A stretch of 64,000 nt of DNA. It comes from Klebsormidium nitens. Lineage: Eukaryota; Streptophyta; Klebsormidiophyceae; Klebsormidiales; Klebsormidiaceae. Where the stretch lies: contig DF237327.1 of assembly GCA_000708835.1 (NCBI GenBank), positions 25,695 to 89,694 of the forward strand, read 5' to 3'. Under the pieces are notes generated by a model. It did no database searches, was not told where the DNA came from, and worked only from the letters and a program-made list of their open reading frames with translations. Positions 22,148-35,260 of this stretch are shown in pieces. A program made the position numbers and the translations under genes. Numbering within the stretch: the first letter of the stretch is position 1; each line of letters opens with the position of its first letter.

Positions 22148-24704
22148 ATGGAGTACAAGTTTGATGACTTCCCAGGGCGGACGCTGCACATACTTCTCTT
22201 CGAGCAAGTCGCTAACAGCAAGTAAGTCGCTCTTACCTGTCATAACACCGCAGTTGATTGTTTTCCTTGGATATGCCAGCACTAACATTTTTTTGCAAGT
22301 TTTCCTGTTAGTAATCAATTCCAGGCGTCAAGACTGCTTCAAAGAGTGGTCAGAATCTATTGTCGACCGCACTACTTGTTTGTCAGTATAAAGCGAACGA
22401 AGGTTCTCTCTTTTTTGCAGATTCCTTTTGGAGTTGCTGCAAAGTGCGAAGCTGGTGCCAGAAGTCGCCCTGATGAACGCAGCTCTGGTAAGGTTGCATT
22501 CCCGCCAGTCCGTTCGTCGCAGAGACGTCTCTTCCTTGATTGGTCGTAGGGTCCGTGAATCAGACCGATCGGGGCAATACTTCGGATGGAGTTGAGTTTG
22601 TTGGACAGCTGTGATTGGTCATTTGACACTGATGTCCCGACTTTAGCAGGAGAGGTTGGCATTAAGTTCCGGTCCACTCCTATCATGCTCTGTGAGGGGG
22701 CTACCAGCTTCGTACCGTCATGATCATGGGAAAGGGCCCTAAACCCAGGCCAACCCAAGGTTGCTCAAGTCTGTGTTGTGAGGACCTCAAAGAAATCAAA
22801 TCACCAGGTCTTGACCAAGAGAGCCCGGGAAGACGAAGGGGCGCGTCTTGCTCCAAAACATGATCACCTTGAATTGTAAAAGGCGTAGCTAATCTTCTGG
22901 GGTGCGAAGTCCTTCGCACAGTTTCCCCCTTGAAGCATCTAGAATTCCCCCTCGAGGCACTAGAAGTAGTTTGGCTTTCTCTTGGTTTGCTGAGTGCACT
23001 CCGGTTTTAGGATTCAAACGGTTACCAAGCAATCTTACATCCGCTTTTTTGCGGATGCAGATTCCCGACGGTTTCCCCCTTTTAGCGGCGGCCCACTCCG
23101 CACTTCTCACACAGTCGCGGGGCCAGCTGCGGTCCAAAACTCTGCACTCGGAACTGGTGCTGAACTACGCAGGGTCCAAGCACGTGAGCACCTTCACAGC
23201 TTCTCTTTTAAAAACCATCTCTCAGCGTTCCGCGGTTGCATTCAGGCGCTCGTCCAAGAACGGTTGAACGATTTGCGCAATAGAGGGGCGTCCTTTGCCT
23301 GGGCGTCAAGTTGCCAGACACGGTGCTCGAGCCAGGGTATTGGTAAAGGCGTCAGCTTTGATGGCTTTCTCTCTGGTTTCTCAACCTTTGGAGACTCTCT
23401 CAATCGTAGCTGACGAAAAAGGTGTCGACAGCTAATGTGACGATTGGACTTTGTTGCATTGGGTGCAATGTTTGAATCGTGGTCTCAAGCGTAGCCGCAG
23501 CCAGGTCCCTCATACGCTCGCTGTTGTAGTGCTCTTTGATGGACCAGTTCCCAAACAATTTGACAGCTCGTTGTTTCATGGGCACCTCTGGTGAAAGGGC
23601 TCCAAACCATCTCCAAAACGTTTCAGAAACGCCATCACATCCAAAAGAGTCATATTCCTACTTGAAAAAACTGCGCTGGCCGGTTCCTTGACAGCCCGTC
23701 GACGAACATGGGCCACAAGTTGAGCGCGTTGTTTGGCGGGTAGTCCTTTGTGTGGTGGGTAGTCTTTTCGCCAGCTCACAAGCCGTGCAGCTGTGACTTT
23801 TTGATCTACTGCTTTCGAAAACCGGCCATGAAATCTCTTGCTGGCGCTTGTTCCCTGACAGATAACGGAGTCCTTTCGAAGGATCGGTGTCGGTAATGAC
23901 ACGGCGTATCTCCTCTTAGCGCGTTTCGACGCAACCCCTGACGAGGTAGGTCCGATAGGGCAGGTCGCGACGTACAACACTGCCCAGTATTCCTTCTGCA
24001 AGGTTGCACCTTCTACCTACTTTGTTTGCAAACGTTGAAGCTGAGCTTGATGCACTGTCGCTTTCGTACCGGAGAGTGTTGAACGTAGCCTGCGAATCAA
24101 GTTTGCTTGCAACTTGCGTACTATGAGTCTGCACGAGTCTTCCTCCTGGCTACGCGAAATGGTTTGAGGGTTAATGTAACTCTGCCATGCAATGACGGAA
24201 CCCATCAAAGCTCCTTGAAGCATGTTGTCGCTAGCTGAAATTTGCGGTCTCTGTCTTGGCACAGATGCATGCTGCGAGAGCTCTTGTCGATGGGACCGAG
24301 GTTGCGTTGACGGAGCTCGAAGCTCGAGCGGACCGGGATCTTATCCAAAAGGTGCGGTTGGTTCTATTCTGGACATGCTCGCAACGGCCCTCAAGAAGCG
24401 CTTGTTTCTGGACAGTTTGGTTTCAAGGGACCTTGTGCATCTGGACCGAATTTGCCTTTGTTTCGGCTGTGCTTTTCTTTTAAGGGCTGCTGTGACGATG
24501 AGCAGATGGCCACTGTGACCTGGACAGACATTTCTCCTTCAGTTGCCTTGCTCGTTGCCTTGCTCATTATTCAAACCATTGGCTTGTTTGTTGATGCAAT
24601 TCTTCTGCGCCTTTTCGCAGACGTTCAAGTTAACGGCACAAGAACTTCAGGTCTCGTCCTTAGCAGACGCCATTGTTTTCCGACAAGCGGTGTCTGCTTG
24701 TTGA
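22148..24704 (+). CDS. CGI121: KEOPS/EKC complex subunit CGI121 (TPRKB)
   Basis: A 172-residue protein, the usual family length, in six exons: 22148-22221, 22421-22487, 23061-23183, 23862-23945, 24265-24351 and 24621-24704; phases fit throughout (2 at the first junction, 0 after). Recognised blocks are FPGRTLHILLFEQVANS, FLLELLQSAKLVPEVALMNA, IPDGFPLLAAAHSALLT, KTLHSELVLNYAGSKH, ITESFRRIGVGNDTAYLLLA, VDGTEVALTELEARAD and LQVSSLADAIVFR. CGI121 binds the kinase subunit Bud32/PRPK and the 3' end of tRNA. The complex makes N6-threonylcarbamoyl-adenosine at tRNA position 37 in ANN-decoding tRNAs. All introns are GT-AG, the longest 679 bp. Antisense open frames within its introns look like chance. 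This is one of the most secure calls in the window. Confidence 0.93.
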
Positions 24705-26061
24705 GGAAGCACTGAGGGTTATGGAACCGAAAAGAATCAAATGACTGCACTGTTTAGCAGGTGCTATTACCAGCAGATCTGCATCCAATGTCGAAATAGG
24801 TTGGCGGCAGATTATCTTGCTATTAAGACGAATCTGGTAGTTCCTGCGGACATTCTTGGACGGAAAATCTGATAGAGTTGTGTTGGACGGTCGATTGGCC
24901 TGCGTGAAAGCTTTTCATCATGGCTTGGGAGGCTAGCCTAGTTCCGACGCAGGTCGTGAGCCTCGGAGTGCACGAGTATGATCGATTTTGCTCTGCTTTG
25001 GTCAGACAACCTACATCTAATATAAGGCTTAGGTAGTTCTCAGGCCACTGCGCATGCGCATTTTATCAGACCTAATGAATGATACGTGCCGGCGAGAATG
25101 CAGTGCGTGTGGATTCATTCGATAGCGTTCTTCTTAACATGTCACTGTTCTGCGCTCCAGGGCGGCTAGTAGCCATGCTCAAGACCCCGCGGTTCCATCC
25201 ATCCCGGATCGCCAATCCGGATATCAATTGCCGCGTCATATCAGTGCCCGGCTGCCGCGGCATATATGCACACTATAATTGATTGAAATTGCGTACATGG
25301 TCAATATCTACGATCATGCCCACTAACTCATGTGCACAGTTGACAATCAGTCATATATACATAGATTTGCTATAGCTGATCATCCAGGCGCGCGCTCAGC
25401 TGGGATCGACCCGGCCGTCGATCCACAGTACAATATTGACCACAGGCCGCAGCCTGCACATGCATGCATGATAATACTATAGCAATGCAGTACGTTCAAC
25501 CTAGCAAGCTAGCATGCATGTGTTACTTTATAATCAAGTGGACGCGCAAGCTCGAGCACCTCAACCCTCTTCACAGATACAAAAACCCGCGACATACCGA
25601 TTGACTCTGACGTGAATCAGGATCAGTGAACCATCAATCCTTGCTGCCATTTAGTGATCCACAACAGTAGTCATGATTGTGTTTTTGCTACTTTTTTGAA
25701 ATCGGTAACGAGGGTGACAAGTGGAAATATAAACGTCTTGGTTGATGAGCATGCCCATATTGTTGAATTGTAGACAGCTGCCCTCAATTGTCTTTGCAAG
25801 AACAAGCTAGAAAGGCACACATCCAGCTGCTTAGCTAGTCATGCAGCCCAAAAGTGCTTCACCTAACATATCAAAGTTCACAACCTGCACTTCGTGCTAA
25901 TCTTGGTTCTCCGCATACGTTGACAGCCCATTGGGTATGAGGCCGGCAGTGATCCTGCGTGCCTGCCAATGTGAGCGTGCCACACGTCTTGAACCCGGTG
26001 ATATCCCCCGAGTCTTACCCCAAACATGCGGCAACAGTCTTTCTTATCGCTACCCCACCTA
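24705..26061. other. Intergenic region, nothing recognised
   Basis: Convergent space between CGI121 (+) and the Alfin-like gene (-). It is A/T-rich, with several GCATGCATG-type short palindromes (for example near 25460 and 25510). No coding exon, tRNA-like fold or transposon ends could be recognised. Confidence 0.5.
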
Positions 26062-29000
26062 TTACTTCTTCCCCAGGCACGCTGGGCACTTGTATTGCTT
26101 GATGTGCTCAGCCTTTGCAGGCGTGATCTTCACGCAGCGACCATGGTACCTGTATTATTGAACACAACAGTAAACAGTAAGGCGTCCAATCCTGACTGAC
26201 AGATTTTCGGACAATTCAAGCTTAGCGTTCAGTATCAGATGCTAGCACTGAACTATGCGCCATCATTGGCATAGCAGGGCCTCCTCCTACAGCATTACAA
26301 GCTCGCAATTACCTCCCCCAATAGCAAAAGCTTGCTCTAGCAAACTTCAAGAGAATCTAATTCAATGGATTCTCCTGGCAAGAGACTGCTCCTTCTTTTA
26401 TAAAGAGGGCACCTACAGCAGAACACCTCCCCGCAGAAGCAGGCACTGAAAGGACCACTCACCACTTCTCGCAGATGTCGCAACCTATCCAGAACTCGGA
26501 CTGCGAGTAGGGCCCGCCGCAGATCCCGCAGAACGTCTCGTCGTCCTCTTCCTCGTCGTCCGTCACTGTCTTTTGCTTCTTACTCTGGTGCTCTCCGCTC
26601 TTCTGCCGGGGGACACCAGAAAACCAGCAAACTGCGTTAGCTACCGGTGTTGCTGTGCTCATGAACTCTGGTGGCAAGTCTTTTTTGTTCTTGGAACGAT
26701 GCTGAATCTGTTTTGAAAGTACACCTGCTAGAAAAAGCTCTCACAGTTTGGGTGCAGGTATTGGCTTTGGACAAGCAGGTCACCGATGCAGGTGACCGGA
26801 AGGACGGTTGAGTGAAAAAACGGGGAACGAGGGTCTGGGGAGAGGACACTCGAGACAGAATCTAGCAGATGTCAAGAATCTGCACAGTTGATTGATTTCT
26901 GATAGATAGGATCTGGGCCCTTGCCACTAAAACGATCAGTCAGCCTGCTCCGCTTCCTATATTGAGACCACCTCTTGGACCATTGTTGAACCAGACCAAT
27001 ACTCAGGTCTTCTTCAGCCACAGGAATCCGATGCAATCCCCCAGTAGAGACAGGATCCCCCCAATGAGCTCACTGGACGGTCCACATCGCCCACTTCTGT
27101 CGCTTCTGGCGATTAAGCTCAAAGCTTCATTGCAAGCTTGCTTCAAAAAATACACCAACTCTGAAGACACCAGACACTAGCCCCTTAAGTGGAGTGATGG
27201 TCTGCTGTGACAAGGGCTAAACGATCTTGCACGCCTTACAGCAGGTACGCATCTAAGCCGCTCTTCACAGTGCCTGCCTCGAGTCCTCAAATGCCAGAGC
27301 TACCACAAATATATCCAGCCTTGGCCATTTCATTGCAGACCAGGCACACTGACTGTAGCAATTGGAGCCCCCTCTGACAGGCTGTCCCATTTGAAAGCGT
27401 CTGCCTTTAATCAGATCCACCTCTAGCAAACAACAGTTCATCAATTTTGGAGCGTTGTCTGCCAAGTGCATCCACAGTGTCGTGCCTAGGATGCTGAAAT
27501 CCAAGAGCCTTGTGAAAACTGCTGAGCGATACTTCCAAAGTACTGGCTCTCAGGCGCTCTGCTCTCCGTGCCAAAGCAGTGCCAAGTGCATCCCAAGGGG
27601 CTCTCCATCTTATTTGCTGCCAATGGCCATCTGATCAAGCATGTGTCTAAGAGCAATTGCACAGATTATGCTGAGGAAGTGCCTGCTGAGAACTTCCCCG
27701 ACCTACACTCTTTGAATTATTGGTAGACGTGCACTAATTTGCTGGGGGATGTGCAGACCTCATATTGCACCAAACATACTATGCAGCAGACCCAAGGAGT
27801 CCACTGCAAGACTGACTGATATTACCAGTTTGTGAATTGCCTCCATTTCTTTTGCTTGCAGTCAGAAGCATCGGTTTCAAAATCTGCACCAACAAGCAAC
27901 AGCATGTGAAATGGCGAGCAACCTGCTCACCTTCGTACTGTTCTTCGACTTGTTACTCTTTGCATCATGCTTGTCTCCCTTGGGCGCCTTCTTTCCGGTC
28001 ACAGTGTCAAACACAGTCGGGAGCTCGTTGATGAGGACAAAGAGCCGCTTCCTGCAACAGTGCTGCTCGTCAGTAAAGCACCAGGCAAGCACTTCACTTC
28101 AAACTGGCCAACAATTAAGCATCCAAAGTACAGACCGCAAGGCAAATTGTAATCAGATTGACCAGAAACGCTTTAAATTGGATCAGAGATTCTCATTGCT
28201 TTTTTGTATGGATTGCTACCAACAAACTGCAACGAGCCTGGATAAATGCATCCTTTGTGTCCGTTCAAGGTCAAAAGCACAACCTAGAAGGGCATAGCGA
28301 TCCTTGCAGGAAGAGCCAAACTCGTTCTGAAATAATAATCAGCAGGCGCCATCAAAACATGGCTGCCTAATGCGATCTCACCTTTCAAACTTATCGAACC
28401 GGGCCCCGTAGTAGAAGGCCACTGCCAGCAGCCACGCATCGCTGTGCACGGCCACCAGAGAAAGCCAGTCTTTTCGCTGCATGCCATCCCTTGCAAAGTT
28501 GATACCTAGCGCGGGCTCAGGCAGCTCTGGGGGGACTTCCTCAGCAGGAAGGTTGACTTCCCAGGAGCCGTCAGGGAAACCATACAAGCAGAGATTCTCC
28601 TTCTCTGGATCACATTGCCGATAGAACTGCTCTTCCTCTGCACACGGCGACAAGCAAAGATTAGCAGGCTCAGATGGCTGCATGCCTATTTGCTGCCACA
28701 CTTTGCAAGAATGCAGTGCGAGCAAATTTGTTATGAAAATGCTGCAACTTTAATTCAGCTGTATACACCGATTGTGAAATGGCAGCCAATCGGACTGATG
28801 TAAGGATGGAAGCAGCTTACTCATGATTAATGACTAATTCCACGGTCATTTCCAGTAGCAATCACCCAAGTGGAATCTCAGTTATAAAACCGATCAAGAT
28901 AAGTTGAATGTAGCATTTTCTGAAGCTGGATGATTGCATAATAATGAAAATACACAGCGTCCAAAGAAGTCCCGACAGCGGAAGATTTGCAAGTATTAGC

Positions 29001-29480
29001 ACATTGAGCTTGCCCCCGGGAAAGATATGCAGAATTGTCCTTGGCAGAAAATAGGAGATGCAAGAACAGAGCCTTGCTTGTGGTCTAGATATTGCCTAGC
29101 AAAAGCTCAAATCAAGACAACCTGCGCAAACCGGAGGTGGAGCAACATGGTGGTAAAGGTCAGAGAATCACAGGCCATGCTCAAAGGCAGAAGCAGAAGA
29201 AAGCAGAAAGACATATCAACAACTGCCAAGTGGTGCTCTTGACCATGATAAATTGGCTGCTGCAGGTCATCTTCCCGCATTCTTGCGTGGAGATACAGGC
29301 AACATCAAAGACCATTTTTACCACACACAACGAAAGCGGCGAAAAGGTGACGGGGAGGACTAGTGCTTAAAATTTACCTGACGTCAAGGCCTTCAGCATT
29401 CCAGCCCTCCGGCCCCGAAAGTCTTCAAAGACTTCCTCCACTGTTCTAGGATTCGATCCAGTGGTTGCACCCCCTTCCAT
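26062..29480 (-). CDS. AL: Alfin-like PHD-finger histone reader
   Basis: A 235-residue nuclear protein in five exons: 29378-29480, 28382-28637, 27931-28051, 26463-26602 and 26062-26149, in continuous phase. The N-terminal Alfin domain (residues about 10-130) includes [60 protein letters not shown] and [21 protein letters not shown] lysine/serine-rich linker follows ([14 protein letters not shown]), then an acidic run (DDEEEDDE) and a C4HC3 PHD finger (C185, C188, C201, C204, H209, C212, C228, C231) with the aromatic residues of an H3K4me-binding cage (Y192, W198, W207). Land-plant Alfin-like proteins bind H3K4me2/3 and contact PRC1 RING proteins. Length and exon layout are as usual for the family. 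It is transcribed in the same direction as the RETICULATA-related gene behind it. Confidence 0.95.
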
Positions 29481-31205
29481 GCTGGGCAAAAGGGGCCGCT
29501 CAATATTCACAGACGGCAGAAATCCCCCAAGAAGTCGCTCAGCACAAGCAACTTATTGCAGAAAGTCACGCTCGCAAAAGGACAATGTTAGCTTCAACGA
29601 CTCTATGAGAAACTCCTGCCGCGTAGGCTGGAAGGTAAACAAGATTCAAACTTATCGGCCTGATGCAGGTCCTAACGCACAGCTGGGGAAACTAGATTGT
29701 TGGATGCAGAAGAAAAAGACGCATGCGCCCTTCCTTGTATTCTGGCCTCCGCAACTCCTTTCTCTAAGAATGAAGGAGCAAGCAGATGGCGCAGAGCATT
29801 TCGAAGTTGCCCCCCTTCGGCTTTGCAGGGCCAAAGTTGCTTCGAATCAAGACGCAGTCCGTTCGACGAAACTTCGAAGTTTGAATTATGCGCAGCTGGC
29901 GACGCCCGGCCAGGCCCCGACTTGGGCTGACTCAGTCGGAGAAGACAGGCTCCCTCGTTCGACGCGAAGTGACTTCGAAAAATCCCGCCATGACTTCTGG
30001 ATTCGAAATCGAAGCTTCATGTGTGTTCCAAGAATTCCCCTTCCGCCTCGAACTAGCATGGCAAGCTGTGATTCCACCCGACGCTTCCTGAATCTTAGCT
30101 CTATGCGCCACCGCATACTACGGTGAGTCGTCGATGAAGATCTCATCCATGATCGGAGGGCATGGGCTCACCCAAATCTCAGGTTAAGATCGTCTCGATC
30201 CATCAAATAAATCAATAACGGCAAATGCCACATATATAATCTTGAATCCACAAATGACGAAACTGCCGTACTGAGCTGTGGACAAGGGCCTTCAGATGCA
30301 GCTGCAGGCAGCAGGGATTCAGAGTTTGAATGCCTCAAAGGCCTGAGCCTTGAGCATCCTACCTAATTACCGGCTCACGTTAAGCTCTGATCAGATAGGT
30401 TACAGCAATTTGGTAGAAGGGCATGCTGCTTCCAAAACTGTCATGAGGTCTTATGATCTAGTACAATCTTAACCCTTGGATTATGTCAGTCAGGATACCC
30501 CCGTGAATGCGACAACCCCATCTCAGTTGGACCGTAGGTTGCAGCCTTGATCGACATCACTGCCCCGCGCTCACCGCAATCCCAACGCACATCATTGGAC
30601 AATAACGTGAAGCTGGCCCTAAGTGTGCAGCCGCTGAGAATGATACTCCATCAATCACGAAATCATTCGATCTGTTTTGTAGCTGAGAATGCGCATTTGA
30701 AACCCTCTTACCTCAGTGATTAAACCGCACAACTCAAGGGTTGGTTAAGCGTTCGAAGTCTGAATCAAGAGCTCAATTCACATACGCAGCGGGGCTGTAG
30801 TACTACTATGATCAACATCTTCATCTACATATGCAATTGATTCCATCCCGCTCACGATTGCAAGTATATGCTTCAGGTTTGTCGGCCCAACATCAAGCAT
30901 CCTAAGCCACCACATGGTGAGTTACTTGCATCCATATGGGTCAAGAATCAAGATCAATGTACAGTCCTAGACTAACACAACAAACAGTTGTCCGGTTTGT
31001 TTTTCCTTGACTGCTCCAGGTCGCTTAGCAACAAAGGTCAAGATGGTCGAATCAAGTGCGCACATCACTGGGCTCCGGCTTCTCCTAACATGTGCTCAGT
31101 TCGTATCAAGGACGATGCCGAATAGTCAAATACCTTTCAGTACGCAGAGCAGCAAAGGAATATGCGTATGAATTCAAAAGCGAGCATTGAGAAAATCCTC
31201 CTTGC
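29481..31205. other. Intergenic region, promoter of Alfin-like gene and 3' end of RETICULATA-related gene
   Basis: Tandem spacing between two minus-strand genes. A 221-codon open frame on the plus strand at 29461-30126 overlaps the first Alfin-like exon antisense, has no recognisable domain, and is taken as chance. Nothing else was recognised. Confidence 0.5.
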
Positions 31206-34149
31206 CTACTCCTTGGAACCTTGAACGCCCACCCATCGAGCATAGTCCACCCAACTGCAAGCGAACATGGCTGAGTTGCATACCTCCTCTTGTCAAGTAA
31301 CAAAACAGGACATTTGAATGCGCATAGATGTTTGCAACAAAACAAACAGTCTGGAACTGACAAGCCTTCAAATGTGAATACGAAAGTGGCGAGAGAAGAC
31401 TCACAGCAAGGATCCCAAGAATGTGTTTCCCGTTCTGACGACGAAGCTGGAGACCCCCAATGCTAGCTTGTGCTTGTGAAGGAAAGGCTCCAGCACCCGC
31501 TGCTCCACGACACCAGCCAGAAGTTGATACCTGCGAGCGGCCCGAGTTAGATTGAGCTAACAATGAGTCATTCCCGTGGAGAACTCGATAGGAAGGTGTA
31601 ACAACAGATTTCGGATGCGCCTTCTTGGTTGAAGATACTCTGTGAAAGCCAAAAAGGTGGATAAGGCTGGTTCCGTGTCAAACGAATGGATGCACATGCC
31701 CTTCAAAAGAAAGGAACTTTGGATTAATGCAACGGTGCAACTTCTCGACCATCTGCGATGCTGTGACTAACAAGGCAGATTCGTCTACTGGATCTTTCTC
31801 TTCTTTATTCTTTGGAACTACAAAGAATTGGGAAAAGCTTTTCCGTGCGCAAGAGGGTGCCTTTTCGGACTCACCGAATGTTGCTGGAGATGGCCATGTA
31901 TGCACCGTATGCGACACTGGTCGAGATGACTGGCAGGTCCTCATTCTCAGCAACATAGTCAGGATTCAGAGCCACCCGGATTTTGCTCAAGCTGTTGGTC
32001 GCGAGGGTCCCAATCTGCAACCAGATGGCGCGTGATGTTGCTTGACTGGTTGAGCTCAAAGTAATCCGTTACAGAAACGACTTCAAAACAGCATGTATGT
32101 TGAGACTTCGTCACGAAACTTTTACATTTGACTGAACCATGTTGAATCGTGTCAGAGAACAATCCGGGAGACAAGAGTAGTGGTGTGCTGGAGAGGAACG
32201 CAGGTTTGGTCATGAGGAGTGAGCTAACTCACCAAAGAGGCACCGGTTCCAACGCCAAATAGCTTTGCACCGTTTCTCTGCAGAAGTCAACATGAACCTG
32301 GTGGTCAAAAGCAGAAAATTGGTACTCCCAGGCAATTCCTTCGTTAAGCATTACGCACATGGTCAGCTTGTCACCATGATCTAGTTTCTCTCTAAGGCAT
32401 GTATCATTCAGAAAGATACAGCTTCGAACATCCTGTGGCTGCAAGCGAGTATCTCACAACAAACTTACTAGTATAGATCCGGCCCTCAAGAGTAGGCTGA
32501 AGTCTTGACCAGGCAAAGCCTTCTGCAAGAAGATGACAAGAAGACAATGGTCAAAAAAGCTCTGCATAGATTACCGTACTGGAGGCTCCTGATGTACTAG
32601 CAAGCAGCCTCACATTTAGACAAACAGCAACGATGGTTTTACCCCTTCACTGTGAACTATGAGAGACAGCTTTGCTTTCACTTGTCCTGTCTTGAGGCAA
32701 AAGATAACATTGATGTTCCTAACAAGCACTTGAAAGGGACCTGCCTGATCCATTTTATGCAAACAGAAGCGACACTCTACCTGGAATGCATTGTCGGGGC
32801 ACTTGAAGAAGAAGCGCATGATTGCATTGGATCCTAGCCCTGGCGCTGGCCGGAGTGCCACAGTTGGCGCAGGCAGCCAAACAAGCATGAAGTCAGCGAC
32901 CAGAGCCATCACCTGGTCAAGTTACAGAAGGGCAAACAGTTAAGCCAAAGGAGCGAGGACAACTGGAGAAGCTTTAGCCTCGTTTGTTGGCCAGGAACAA
33001 GGACGTTGAGATTGCCAAAAGTTCCCTTACTCAATGTAAACAACAAGAGTTCCGGTTTCTAAGACCTATGTCTCCAAGTTGAGGTGGTGAATTGTGTTGA
33101 TTACCACTTCTCGGTGCTGGCAAAATACTTATCAAACGGCAATTCGAGGGGCAAGCTACAAAGAAGGGTGAAGATCTGCTGATTAAACAGCACAGGTATG
33201 ACAACACTTGAGACACGATACATTTTCTGCAGAGAAGGCTTTAGACTTCCAAACATACATTCAGGAGGTTTAGTCCAGAACTTACCACATCCGCAATCAC
33301 AAAGTCCAGCTCCTTGTAGAAGTTCTCTCGCCGGCGTTCGTACTCTGCAGCAGTCTGGCATACAAGCAGAGTGCTGAGTTAGATTGCGCGCAACGCAATC
33401 AGGCATGCAGGTTATCGGACTGTCAATCAAAAGAAGCAAACTCTCATACAGATCTCTTCTGTTTCGCAGTGACTGCAAGTTGGAAGCTTTCCAATGTGGA
33501 CTCACTCGCTTACCTTCGTAAACATACCCACGCCACACTCAATGAGGACTTTTGTCAAGAACAGGTCATCAGCCAAAAGGCGCTCCCGGAATCCACTAAA
33601 CCTTGTGAAGAGTCCAATGACCGGCGTGCCTTCCAGATCTAGGAACTTCTCGACAAGGAATCCTGGAATTGCGCCCCTCTCAATCGCCTGTGCAAGATCT
33701 GACGGCAGACTTTCCAAGCTTCTACTGGCCTCCTTCAGAACTGCAAGCGCTTCTTCCACATTCTTCTTGCTCTTTCCGTCACCTTCACCGCCATAGCTAT
33801 TGTCTCCTCCACCCCCTCCGCCCCCAATTCCTGTCCCATCCACACCCCCTCCGCCCCCAGCTGTGACCAAGACATTCTCATCAATTGATGTCTGCGCATC
33901 TCCAAAGTTGCTGGCCATCAATCCGCGCACGAGCTTCTTGTGCATGATCTGACCCTGCTTGCTCAAATTCGTCAAATTCCACTGCGCAGCAATGACAGCC
34001 TTCCTTGAATGCCGCAGATTCAATTGTTTGTTCAGCACAGCTGGTGCTAGCATTCGGCCAGGATTGATACGCTCGATTTCATCTATGCTCTGCCCGAAGC
34101 TCAATTGAGGAAGTACACACACCCTCTGCAGATGCAGAGCGCCCGCCAT
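31206..34149 (-). CDS. RETICULATA-related plastid protein (DUF3411)
   Basis: A 416-residue protein in eight exons: 33514-34149, 33286-33354, 32781-32912, 32469-32522, 32233-32277, 31875-32014, 31405-31530 and 31206-31254; phase is continuous. The N-terminus (M-A-G-A-L-H, basic, hydroxyl-rich, few acids) reads as a plastid transit peptide, followed by a glycine-rich low-complexity tract coded by 33800-33860. Family blocks are LPSDLAQAIERGAIPGFLVE, FRERLLADDLFLTKVLIECG, YERRRENFYKELDFVIADV, VMALVADFMLVWLPAPTVAL, NAIMRFFFKCPDNAFQ, DFSLLLRAG, RNGAKLFGVGTGASL, VISTSVAYGAYMAISSNIR and GNTFLGSLLWVDYARWVG. Several hydrophobic helices suit a chloroplast envelope location. Arabidopsis mutants in this family show altered mesophyll and reticulate leaves, possibly through amino-acid metabolism; the biochemical role is unknown. 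Confidence 0.92.
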
Positions 34150-35260
34150 TGCTAGGAATGCCTCCCCGTCCTGCTCAGCTAGAGCTGTCTTGATTATGGC
34201 TTGATCAATTTGGAGGGATCCCTACTTCTCCAATACTCTGCAGAAATCCAGGTCGCCTTGGCAGCATCTCAATTCAACCTTGAACCTCCTGAGATCTGCG
34301 CTGCCAAATGCTGATCGTTCTTCCTTACTTCCAGCGTGAACTGGTCGCCATAGCCGACTTGCTAGCCCTGGCCAGCGGCTGAGCAAAGACTTGCTGTGCA
34401 GCTCCGAGCTGCACGAAAAGTTTCAGGTCTCCTGATTCAGTTGCTCTGGTCGCCACATTCAATCAGTTCCGCGGTACGTACCGTTCAGGCGGGCGTAACT
34501 GTATAGGACTTGAATGCAGCGCTAGAGCCTAGCGGTCACGTGTGGTCATGCGGCATGAAGAGTGCAGAAGGATTTGCATGGAACTTTGGAAGGCAGGGGG
34601 AACTTGCAGCTTGTTGAGTCCAGCCATCGCTGAGTAGCAGCTACATTGCGCCTCGCACGGTTGGAAGGACCTTACACGTACGCCAATCTTCAGATCATTG
34701 AGTTATAAGATAACCTCGATCCGGCAACGCGGCATGTGTCCGTTTTGAGGGTTTCATGTAAGTAAATCCACATGGTCATATTTTGAAATTGTCCCTGTCA
34801 ACTTCATGTCGGAATGGATGGATAAAGTTGTCGTCAGAGTAACTTCGGTTTCATGCTGAAATTCAAAGCCTTAAGACTGCATGAAAATCTGCTGCTCTCT
34901 CGCAGTCAACTCTTTTCATGTGACCACATCGGGCCAATTAGTCGATGCGATGATCGCTTTCATTCTCCAGAGAACAATGACCAGCAGGGAAGTAGAACCT
35001 CTCGGACTATGTTACTTGTTGCCGCCCCACTGCCTGAAAGGCGTGGTACATTGAAAGTTTCCGTTTCAAGTCCGTTCAAGCTCCCTTTCAGAAGCTTTGC
35101 GCTTCAAATCAACATACGGCGAGACTAAGATCGTCAATAATACAGATCGGCATCCCTGATGACCACCTAAAACCACCAATAACTTGCTCGACGATCTTGC
35201 AGCTACTTCATAAAATCACTTTACTGTGTACGTCAACCTAGACCTACTTGGCAACCTCCA
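34150..35260. other. Intergenic region upstream of RETICULATA-related gene
   Basis: Spacer between the 3' end of the BT1 gene and the 5' end of the RETICULATA-related gene, both on the minus strand; it should hold the promoter of the latter. The plus-strand frame at 34853-35128 has no recognisable motif. Confidence 0.5.

Noticed and set aside
22421-22487. Alternative reading of this exon as IPFGVAAKCEAGARS in the other frame
   Set aside because: Phase from exon 1 (AA then A) forces the FLLELLQSAKLVPEV frame, which matches CGI121.
23400-24001. Minus-strand open frames in the CGI121 introns (containing KEHYNSERMRDLAAATLE)
   Set aside because: They overlap the conserved CGI121 exon 23862-23945 antisense and match no family; considered as a nested gene but without splice or start support.
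29461-30126. 221-codon plus-strand frame
   Set aside because: It begins antisense to Alfin-like exon 1, has low-complexity composition and no homology that I recognise.
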